Source of the DNA: Symbiodinium natans
Lineage: Eukaryota > Sar > Dinophyceae > Suessiales > Symbiodiniaceae
DNA: 37,517 nt
Direction of reading: 5' to 3'
Assembly (NCBI GenBank): GCA_905221605.1
Contig: CAJNDS010002601.1
Coordinates: 1,033,876-1,071,392 of the forward strand
The notes beneath the pieces were generated by a model. It saw only the letters and a program-made list of their open reading frames with translations, did no database searches and was not told the origin of the DNA. The translations under genes were made by a program, and so were the position numbers. Shown piece by piece: positions 20,538-29,200 of this stretch (position 1 is the stretch's first letter; each line of letters begins with the position of its first letter).

Positions 20538-22386
20538 CTAGTACCCTTGAACATGTAAAATGTTGCCCAACTATGACAAAGCCTCTGGCCCGTAATGCAG
20601 CCAGATATTTGGCACCACGGGTGCTGTTGGGAGAACCAGTATGCACTGGGTGTCCTCCGATGCCTTAGCTTTGGAGTAGACCCTGGAAAAAAGTATATAC
20701 GTTTTAGGTATAAGTAGCTAGAATAGGAACCCAGAACCAAAAAAAGTGTTAAAGTATAGTTCTCCAAGACCCAGATGCCTTTTGGATTCGGGCCCACCAT
20801 GCCTTCACTACTGCCTTCTTTCGTGCAGCGCTCGGGCAAAGTGGGACCACCTGTCCGAGCAAGAACTGGTCCTTGTTGGGCATCGCGTGCGTCTGGTAGT
20901 AGAACTTCGTTACAACACCAAAGTGACCACCACTGCCCCGACAGGCCCACAGGAGATCTCGCTGCTCTGGCGGTGAGGAATCGCGGATGTTCGCCAAGAA
21001 CTTTCCTAGTTCATGGTTGGGATTGTATTAAAAAATTAATATATATATATATATATATATTTTATTTATATTTATATTTATACTTCTTATTGGGTTTAAG
21101 TACCCTTAAGAAGGCAAAATGTTACCCAACTATGACCAAGTCTCCATCTGGAAGAACGATGTCGATGCCAACCAGGTTATCCACAGTAAGGCCAAACTTC
21201 CTGCTGAGCCACCCGTTGCCGCCAGAAAGTGTAAGGCCAGCCACCCCGGTGTCACCATTGGTACCAACGGGTATCACACCTCAAGGACGAAATGCGACGT
21301 AAAAAAGTTTGTGGTTCATATGCTTTAGTAGGGATTAGAGTAAGGTATAGGGTCCATGACCCCGATTTTCGGGCTCATATGCTTTAATGGGTATAGGGTC
21401 TATGACCCCAGTTTTAGGGTTCATGTGGTCCCCAAGGCACTAAACCCGAAACCCCCCGAACCCTAAACCCTAAACCCTAAACCCTAAACCCTAAACCCTA
21501 AACCCTAAACCCTAAACCCTAAACCCTAAACCCTAAACCCTAAACCCAAGGCACGACCATGTGCCCGGCAGGCCGCATCCACAGCCCTGAGGGTGGCGCC
21601 CGCTTCGGCCGACGCCTCCTTTGTCTCCGGGTCATAGTGAGCTTTGTTCAAGAGAGCCATGTCCTTGGTAGGGTTTAGGGTTTAGGGTTTCGGGTTTAGG
21701 GTTTAGGGTTTAAGGTTTAGGGTTTAGGGTTTAAGGTTTAGGGTTTAGGGTTTAGGGTGTATAGGGTTTAGGGTTGAGGGTTGAGGGTTTAGGGTTGAGG
21801 GTTTAGCCCAGTAAAGATATCATCATCAGGGCACCCCTTTTTTGAGGCTGGCTGCTCCATTCGGAAACCATGAACCAAAAAAAAGGGGAGAAGGGTACCA
21901 AGTGTCGATAGTAAGAGCGCCATCAACGAATGCATTGGATGAGTGACAGCCTGAAGCTACACTGATCTTCAGGGAGTTTGCCTGGGCGAAGTGGAAACAA
22001 GCAGCGACGTCTGAGGGCGTCGAAACGCGCACGATGATCTGGGGAAAGGCAATGACATCCTTGTTCCATACACGATCGATCCAGTGTGCGTACTTGCTAT
22101 CGGTGACTTCTGCTCCGTAGAACCGAGCTTTGTGCTTGGGCGGCGGAAGCGCCTTGCACTCCGCAACGGTGGCGACCTCTGATGACGCGGAAAGGGCGGA
22201 CCGAAGCTTTTCGAGGTCGTATTGCTGAGACACAAAGAGCTCTTTCACCTTCTTCAAGCGATCCTCCCTGAAGGCCTGGAGTGCTTCCATTCTTTCGGCC
22301 GCCAGAGCTTCGTCTCTCTTGCGCTTGGCAAACGCCACGAGCCCCATGAACCCTCCCGCAGAGAGTAGCACGACGCTCAGCCCCAT
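19357..22386 (-). CDS. FAD-linked oxidase, berberine-bridge-enzyme type, complete, 9 exons (568 aa)
   Basis: Exons in order: 22386-21907, 21663-21555, 21279-21145, 21005-20771, 20682-20586, 20416-20316, 20123-20059, 19956-19533, 19417-19357; sum 1707 nt, one frame, TAA at 19357-19359. Residues 2-20 are hydrophobic, followed by KRKRDE and a charged helix: a likely membrane anchor. The FAD-binding domain (PCMH type) follows with IIVRVSTPSDVAACFHFAQ and SGCHSS, whose His148 fits the covalent flavin site, then DTGVAGLTLSGGNGWLSRKFG and LLWACRGSGGHFGVVT. The BBE C-terminal domain ends KRLRAIK + QRVDPLNLLSHN. The usual second flavin-linking Cys is not seen near the GVAGLTL segment (it reads PVGTNGDTG), so single linkage is inferred. 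The family oxidises alcohols, sugars or alkaloids with O2; the substrate here is unknown. Exon 6 could end at 20325 with a GA donor (3 residues fewer). Confidence 0.9.
19418..19532 (-). mobile_element. Introner, oxidase intron 8, GC donor
   Basis: 115 bp. Exact duplication GCAG/GCAG; ends CTTAG and CTAAG. Removing it joins KRLRAIK to QRVDPLNLL, the conserved end of the BBE domain; reading through it would give an unrelated tail. Confidence 0.87.
19957..20058 (-). mobile_element. Introner, oxidase intron 7, GT donor
   Basis: 102 bp. The duplication GGTTAC/GGTTAC is exact over 6 bp; element starts TTGGTGGCTAC and ends TTAA GAAG. Junction QQAHG+YIYQTM matches the BBE domain. Confidence 0.84.
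20124..20315 (-). mobile_element. Introner, oxidase intron 6 (family B), GT or GA donor
   Basis: 192 bp. Inverted ends CCTTGGTAGCCCAG and CTGGGCTACCAAGG (14 bp perfect). A CCCTAAA array fills the centre (20201-20273). GT at 20315 gives EKPW+NSWEV; a GA donor at 20324 with GAAA/GAAC targets is also in frame. Confidence 0.82.
20417..20585 (-). mobile_element. Introner, oxidase intron 5 (family A), GA donor
   Basis: 169 bp. Duplication GAGGC/GAGGC (5 bp exact). Inverted ends TCATAGTTGGG and CCCAACCATGA, same family as oxidase intron 3 and ankyrin intron 1, with (TA)n inside. Junction HYGP+EAVQGK. Confidence 0.87.
20683..20770 (-). mobile_element. Short introner-like intron, oxidase intron 4, GT donor
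   Basis: 88 bp. GGTC repeats at both edges; left GTCTTGGAGAAC, right TTTTTTCCAG. Only the GT donor at 20770 joins KASG to VYSKAK in frame, so the cut is shifted relative to the usual GNNN rule. Confidence 0.72.
21006..21144 (-). mobile_element. Introner, oxidase intron 3 (family A), GA donor
   Basis: 139 bp. Target GAGA/GAAA. 16-bp inverted ends: CTTGGTCATAGTTGGG and CCCAACCATGAACTAG. It contains a (TA)n run and TTGGGTTTAAGTACCC-like sequence. Junction LPDG+KFLANIRD. A GT donor with the AG at 21001 is also in frame (DGDLFLAN), so the exact boundary is open. Confidence 0.82.
21280..21554 (-). mobile_element. Introner, oxidase intron 2, GT donor
   Basis: 275 bp. Target GTGC/GTGT. On the minus strand the element begins CTTGGGTTTAGGG, so a telomere array (21458-21546 on the plus strand) starts right at the terminus. 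The right end is CGTCCTTGAG. Junction AHGR+VIPVGT. Confidence 0.8.
21664..21906 (-). mobile_element. Introner, oxidase intron 1 (family B), GA donor, split by telomere array
   Basis: 243 bp. Exact duplication GACA/GACA. The left end is CTTGGTACCC; the right end, CTGGGCTACCAAG in the sister copy at 20124-20320, is here cut by a telomere-like array into CTGGGCT and ACCAAG. Junction GALTI+DMALLN aligns with the family with no gap; a GT donor at CTTG|GT breaks the frame. Confidence 0.86.
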
Positions 22387-23030
22387 GATGGGAAAAAACA
22401 CAGCTCTTCACACTGAAGAGCTGGACCACAAAACAAAGTGGGTCGCTTGGGCTTGATATGAAGTCCTGCTGCGAGAATATAAGTCTCTGTACAGCTTTGA
22501 ATAAACAAGAAGTGCCAGCGCGTAGACCCCCAAACAGTGAAAGACTATGGGGACACCCAAGAGCATCGCTAAACCCTAAACCCTAACCCTAAACCCTAAA
22601 CCCTCCTGATAGCGCACTTCACTCCCAGAATGGCCCCCATCTTGTGATCTCAGGGAATGGCAACGTCAACTCAGACACGACGATTGAAGAGCCACCCGAG
22701 CCCCCCCCCCCCAAAAAAAAAAAAAAACAATAAAATAATATATATATATAATAAAGTAAACAAAACATTCTTCCTTACAAGAGTAATTTGGGGATTCTTG
22801 TCTTGTAGTTTTTGGCAGGCACTTCTGCAAATAGTAGTACATCAACTTGGAACTCCAGCCTGTTTCCAGTGCTCAGATCTACCAATTCTGCTGTCAGCAT
22901 GTCATCAGATGGCCAACACAAATACCCTAAACCCTAAACCCTAAACCCTAAACCCTAAACCCTAAACCCTAAACCCTAAACCCTAAACCGACATAGTCGC
23001 CAAGGCCTAAGCACGCCCCCCGCCCCCCAC
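22387..23030. other. Upstream region of the oxidase gene
   Basis: Unique sequence to 22565, then CCCTAAA units, poly-C/poly-A (22701-22728), (TA)n and a CCCTAAA array at 22922-22988. No TATA-type signal can be supported. 22615-22645 may hold a small exon. Confidence 0.5.
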
Positions 23031-23032
23031 AC

Positions 23033-23227
23033 ACTTGGGAGGGTTCATGATACTTATTGACAAATTATATCTGTACTTCTACCCATATTAGGAACACTTA
23101 AGGGCTTATGCGTGGGTTACAAGTACAGGTATAATTGGTTAATCAGTACCCCTAAACCCTAAACCCTAAACCCTAAACCCTAAACCCTAAACCCTAAACC
23201 CCTTTTTAAGTACCATGAAAATCCAAG
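23033..23227. mobile_element. GGAGGTTCATGG element (copy 4) carrying a telomere-like array
   Basis: Left end CTTGGGAGGGTTCATGATAC, right end AAGTACCATGAAAATCCAAG. A CCCTAAA array (23152-23208) interrupts the right arm between two AGTAC copies. Confidence 0.77.
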
Positions 23228-23232
23228 CACCC

Positions 23233-26200
23233 CCCAAAGCGAAGGATCTCCTTGCCTTTTCCACGCCGAAGGAGCAAGCCGTGGCAGTAGATGTTGTGCG
23301 ACCCCTCCCGCACAGAGGCTTTGAGCTAAATTCCGAAGCCTTTTAGGGTTTAGGGTTTAGGGTTTAGGGTTTAAGTTTTAGGGTTTAGGGTTTAGGGTTT
23401 AGGGTTTAGGGTTTAGGGTTTAGGGTTCTCTAAGCCCTAAACCCTAAACCTAGAACATAGTCCGTATAGCAAAAGAGACCTGTTGGTTGCGACAAGCCCT
23501 ACAGGCCTTTAAAACCCTACAGTCAGCCTTAGGCCGCTGAAAAACGAATTGAGGGTATATAGGGATGTTGACGTTAATTTTTGGAGAGGTTCTTACGCAA
23601 ATAGTAGTCAAGCCTTGAAGACGTGAAGCTACCACACTGTAAGGAGGGTTTTGGGTTTAGTTTTTAGGGCTACCCTTTACTACGTCCCTTGGGCGTGAGC
23701 AGTTTAGGGTTCAGGGTTCAGGGTGTTTAGGGGTTTAGGCCCTAAACCCTAAACCCTAAACCCTAAAAAGGGTTGAGGGTTTAGGGCAGGGTTGGGGAAG
23801 TGGGGGCAAAACTCGTGGGATCGCTACTTCCCCCCCCCCCCCCTCCCACCTAAAATCACAAGTCCCAGATTCAGCAGACCAAGGCGAATAGAGCTTGTAG
23901 GGACCGGGGTGATAGGGGTCTAGGATTTCAGGGTTTAGGAGATAGTTTTCTTTGTTGGCGGTCTTCTTCGAACTCCAACGGCCGAGAAAGGGTCTAGGGC
24001 GTCTGTAGATTCCAGGTTTGGCAGGGTTTAGGGTTGAGGGGCCTCCTTCACAACGACATTGTCATCGCCACTCTCGATCACCTTTGCGTCTGCGTTTGGA
24101 GGTTCATGGTACTTAGGGTTTAGGGTTTAGGGTTTAGGGTTTAGGGTTATTAACCAATTCTCACTGTACGTATAACTGTACTTATAGCCATAAAGTACCA
24201 TGAACCTCCGGGTAAGCTGGGTTGCATATGGAAGCTTTCCTTGAAAACGAACCGCAACTATACAACTGAACCAGAACCCCTGTACACCCAAAGCCCTAGA
24301 CCCTAAATCCAAACATTATGAAACCCTGAACCCTAAGCTATAGAGTACCCTAAACCCTAAACCCTAAACCCTAAACCCTAAACCCTAAACCCTAAACCCT
24401 AAACCCTAAACCCTAAAGAGTTGCAGGAGCTGTGGGGATTCAAGGTTTTCAGGGGGCCATTGGGTGCATGCGCAACACGACCACTCGCAAAGGCCATGTG
24501 TAGTCTACTGTACTCCAGCCCGGGTCAGTGTTTAGGGTTTAGGGTTTAGGGGCTTAGGGGTTTAGGGTTTAGGGTTAAGGGTTTGGGGTTTGGGGTTTGG
24601 ATTTGGGGTTTAGGGTTTAGGGTTTAGGGGCTTAGGGACTTAGCGGTTTAGGGTTCAGGGTTTGGGGTTTGGGGTTAGGGCTTTCGGGTTTGGGGTTTGA
24701 GGTTCGGGGTTTGGGGTTAGGTTGTGGACGCTGCTGCACCTGCGCCAAGTGTGCAGCTTAGGGTTTGAGGGTTTTGAGTCTGGAGGTTTGGGGTTTATGG
24801 GCTTAGTGTTGAGACTTCAAGTTCTAGCTAAGTTCTAGCGCAGCATGGCCCTTTCTTGTTCCCAGAGCAACGGTGATTCAGGGTCCTTGAACACCAAATG
24901 CGAGAAGGATCACGTTGCGGGGGAGGCTTTAGGGTTTAAAAAATTTGGAAAAACCAGAAAAACCTCAATCTAGGGCTCCGACGCTGTCTCGCAGAACGAC
25001 GTACTGTGAAGCGATGATGCTAACACCGTCCTGGTCAATGTGGATTTGGGTTGAAGCTGTTGAGTTGTAGGTATCCCTAATAGCCATAAAACCCGATAAA
25101 CCCTATAAAACCCACTATAAAACCAGAACCCCAAACCCTAGAAGACACAAAAAAGCCCTATAACCCCTATAAACCCTATAAGCCCTAACCCCCGCTGAGG
25201 GTTTATAGGATTTCACGGCTCAATGCATTGGCTTTGTTTATGGGCACAGGTTCAAGCCCTGGGAGGACCGATGGGCACTCGCAGGAAAGGCAGGGCGGAT
25301 TGGATGAACACGGTTTAGGGTTTAGGGTTTTAGACTGAGATCATTTTGCGAAGTCGCTCTCTGCTGTGGTGCCCAGAGTACGCGTGGCCTGTGAATTTGA
25401 AAATCGGATCCTTTGTGATGAGCACCCAGCACGCGGGGCTCCGTGGGACATGATACCCTAAACCCTACACCCGAAACATCCCTGAACCCTAAACCCTAAA
25501 ACCCTAAACCCTAGACATCCCTAAACCCTACACCCGAAACATCCCTAAACCCTAAACCTCTGCACCGTTGAAACTGCTGGCAGCAACACAGCCACGCAGG
25601 GCCGGGTGCGGAAGACTTTTTCGACCCCAAACCTTGAACTCGAAACTCTGAAGCCCCACTCGTTTGTACCCCAACCCCTAAGCAGCGAGGGTACTGAGGG
25701 CTTAGGGTTTGGGGGTTTAGGGCTTAGGGTTGTGATCCAGGAGCTTGAAGTGAGCTGCAAGCTGCAAGAAGCCGGAAGCCACTGTGGCCACTTGCTGACC
25801 CCAAAAAACCCCTAAACCCCGAAATCCTACATCCGCAACCCCTCCACAAACCGTCAACCTGGGCCTCCTAAACCCCAAGCCTTCAGCACCTAAACCCTCA
25901 AGCCACAACATTCAACCCCCAACACTCAATCCTGGCTCAACTTTAAACCTTCTGCCCCGACCAGACCCGAAACCCCAAAAACCTAAGCCCTGAAAACGCT
26001 AAAAAAGCGAAACCCTGAGACGTAAAACCAAAAACACACACACACACACACACCTCTGCGCAGACAGACACACACAACCCTTAACCCTGAACACTGAAAC
26101 CCTAAACCCAAACAACCAGAAGACCTAGCAAAAACAAAAACGTAAAACAAACAAAAAAAGCCGAAGCCCTCTGAACCCCAAAGCCCGAAACCGTGAAAGC

Positions 26201-29200
26201 CCCAAACCCTGAACCCTGAACCCTGAGCCCTGAAAACCCTAAACCCTAAACCCTAAACCCCAAACCCCAAACCCTAAACCCTAAACCCTTTTCCGGCTTT
26301 TTTTGTGTTGCCCTTAGTTTCCCAGAACGTCGGTCCGTGTTGTGGGCTCCGTCGTCTCCCAGGCGATTGTGGCTCAAGGAGATCCGAAGGCCTTTTCGAG
26401 GGGGTTTAGGGTTTAGGGTTGAGGGTTGAGGGTTAAGGGTTGAGGGTTGAGGGTTTAGGGTTTACTCTAGGGGCTTTGGGGGGTGGTTTTGGTTTTTGTG
26501 CTTGGGATTTGGAGGTCTTTTGGTGATTTCTGGCTGAAGAGCCTGAGGGTAGTAGACAATTTGCGGGGCCCGCGGCCGAGGGCTCTAGGGGATGTAGGGC
26601 GGGTTCAGGGAGCTCTTAGGGATGGAGGGCTTTAGGGGAAATGTGGTCGCAAGAGGGTTTGGGCGGTTTAGGGTCTAGGGTTTAGGGTTTAGGGTTTAGG
26701 GTTTAGGGTTCAGGGTTTAGGGTTTAGGGTTTAGGGTTTAGGTTAGGGTTTCGGTTTTGTTTCTGGAGTGCGACGGAATCTGTCTTCCAGTAAGGTGAAA
26801 CATAGGAAGTTTAGGGTTTAGGGTTGAGCCTTAGCCTAAGGTTTACGGGAGCTTGGGTTTTTGGGATTAGGATTGGCATTATGGCGTTTTCTAGGGGGAA
26901 ACAACTAAAAAGGAGGACGGATTGTAGATTCCCTAGACCTTAAACCCTGAACCCTGAACCCTAAACCCTAAACCCTAAGAAGGTTCAGGGCGCAAAGTGT
27001 GAGCATGCTTTTGGTTGGTGACTACATGGGTAGTTCTCTAAGCTAGGGTCCTTTTTGGGCCCCTGATTGAATACGGCACCCGTATAATCAGGGCACGACA
27101 AAAGACCCCAACTTAGAGAACTACCCATACATGCTGCCCTGAAGCCTAAGGCCTGCAGGCCTAAACCCTAAACCCTAAACCCTAAACCCTAAACCCTAAA
27201 CCCTAAACCCTAAAACCCTAAACCCTAAACCCTAAACTCTGCGGAGGTGAGGAGAAAGACCTGCCTTCGAGCTGCACACCTCGACTTCGAGCCACCACCA
27301 CCTCTGCATAGGGTGGGGGGGTGGGGGGGGGGGGCTTGCGTGGCGCCTGAATATGGGTTTAGGGTTTATAGGGTTTAGGGTTTAGGGTTTCGGGTTTAGG
27401 GTTTAGGGAAGTTTCATGGGCCTTAAATAAGGCCCCTTACCTGCCTGGGGTTGTATCAGGTACAGAAGGGGTATATAAGATGTCCCAGGGGCCCATACTA
27501 GGGGACCCGCGTCCCAAAGAGTTTGGGGTTTAGGGTCTGGGTCTTGGGGTCTTGGGATCTTGGGGTTTAGGGTTTAGGGTTTAGGGTTTAGGGTTTAGGG
27601 TTTAGGGTTTAGGGTTTAGGGTTTAGGGTCCTTGGGGTCTTAGGGGCCTCGGGGTGTTACGGTCTTAGCGTCTTGGGGCTTTGGGGGGTCTTGGGGTCTG
27701 AGCGTCTTAGGTGCCTAGGGTCGGAGGGCCGCAGGCTTGTTTAGTTTAGATAATGACTTTCAAGAGCTCCAAGAAGGAGTGCAGGGCTGGTTTTAGAGAC
27801 TGCGGGCTGCTAGGCCCTGAGCCCTATGAACCCTAAAAGGCCCTGAGCCCTAAACCCTAAACCCTAAACCCTAAACCCTAAACCCTAAACCCTAAACCCT
27901 AAACCCTAAACCCTAAACCCTAAACCCTAAACCCTAAACCTTTTCGGAGGGTGCCCTGCAGAGTGGTGTAGCGTTGTGTTGTGGGCTCAGGGGGTTTAGA
28001 GCCAAGGACTGTTTTGCAGAACCGTGTCTATGCAGCTCGTCTTGGCGGGCTCCGCGTCGAGGTTTGTGATGGTGGCGAGCGCATGGTCTCTGCCAACCCT
28101 AAACCCTAAACCCCAAACCCTAAACCCTAAACCCTAAACCCTAAACCCTAAACCCTAAACCCTAAACCCTAAACCCTAAACCCTAAACCCTAAACCCTAA
28201 CCCTAAACCCTAAACCCTGCATCGTTTCCAAGCGGCCATATGGAGCTTCAGGTGCTGCGAAACCACTTGCAACTTGAGCACCTCCCCTCGGCACCTTGTG
28301 CACGTTTCTTCGGGGCTGTCCCCAAACCCTAAACCCTAAACCCTAAACCCTAAACCCTTTACCCCAAACCCTAAACCCTAAACCATAAACCCCAAACCCT
28401 AAACCCCAAACCCTAAACCCTAAACCCCAAACCCTGAACCCTAAACCCTAAACCCTAAACCCCAAACCCTAAACCCCAATCCCTAAACCCCAAACCCTAA
28501 ACCCCAAACCCTAGACCCTAAACCCCAAACCCTGAACCCTAACCCCTAACAAAAATCCGCAAAGCCCTGTCCTGGTACATCGGCGAGTCGGCGAAGCGTA
28601 GTCCAACCACTCGCACGCCCTGACTTGGCAGCGTATTGGCTTAGGGACTCTTCAGGGGGTTAGGGTTTAGGGTTTAGGGTTTAGGGTTCAGGGTTCAGGG
28701 TTCAGGGTTTAGGGTTTAGGGTTTAGGGTTCAGCGTTGAGGGTTTAGGGTTTAGGTTAGGGTTTGAGGTTTAGGGTTTAGGGTGCGGGGTTTGGGGTTAT
28801 ACAGGCTTCTAAAGGATGTTTGTAGGGTTTATATATGTGTCTGGGTGGTTTAGAGTTTTGTTAGGGTTTTGCATCAGGTTGTTTGGCTTTTTAGGGGGGT
28901 TATGTGGCTTTTATGGGGTGTTTGTGGGGTCTTTGTAGGGTTTACATAGGGTTGTTATATCATTGATGGCTGTTCTGGAATAGAGTTAAAAGGCTGTTGA
29001 TACGGGGCGCACAAAAAAAGCCCCAAAGGTTCCTTAATGGCCGGGGAGTATTTAGAGTAACTTCAAGGGTACTGTAGAAATCTAGAAAGGGTTGGAGCTT
29101 AGGGGTTTGGGTTTTAGGGTTTAGGGGTTGGTGCTAATGAGGGCTGTTTCGGGTTTGGTGTGAAGGGTTGTTTAGGGTTCGTGGCTCTGGGATTCGAGTT

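Noticed and set aside
21006-21144. GT-AG reading of oxidase intron 3 (GTCATAG...GGAAAG)
   Set aside because: It is in frame, but the GA donor agrees with the duplication rule and with the sister element at 20417-20585. Kept as an alternative only.
24835-24930. Exon DPESPLLWEQERAMLR in the GH28-like gene
   Set aside because: The neighbouring islands DGVSIIAS...RDS and VIESGDDN join in phase and fit the family directly, leaving this piece inside the intron. It may still be used in another transcript.
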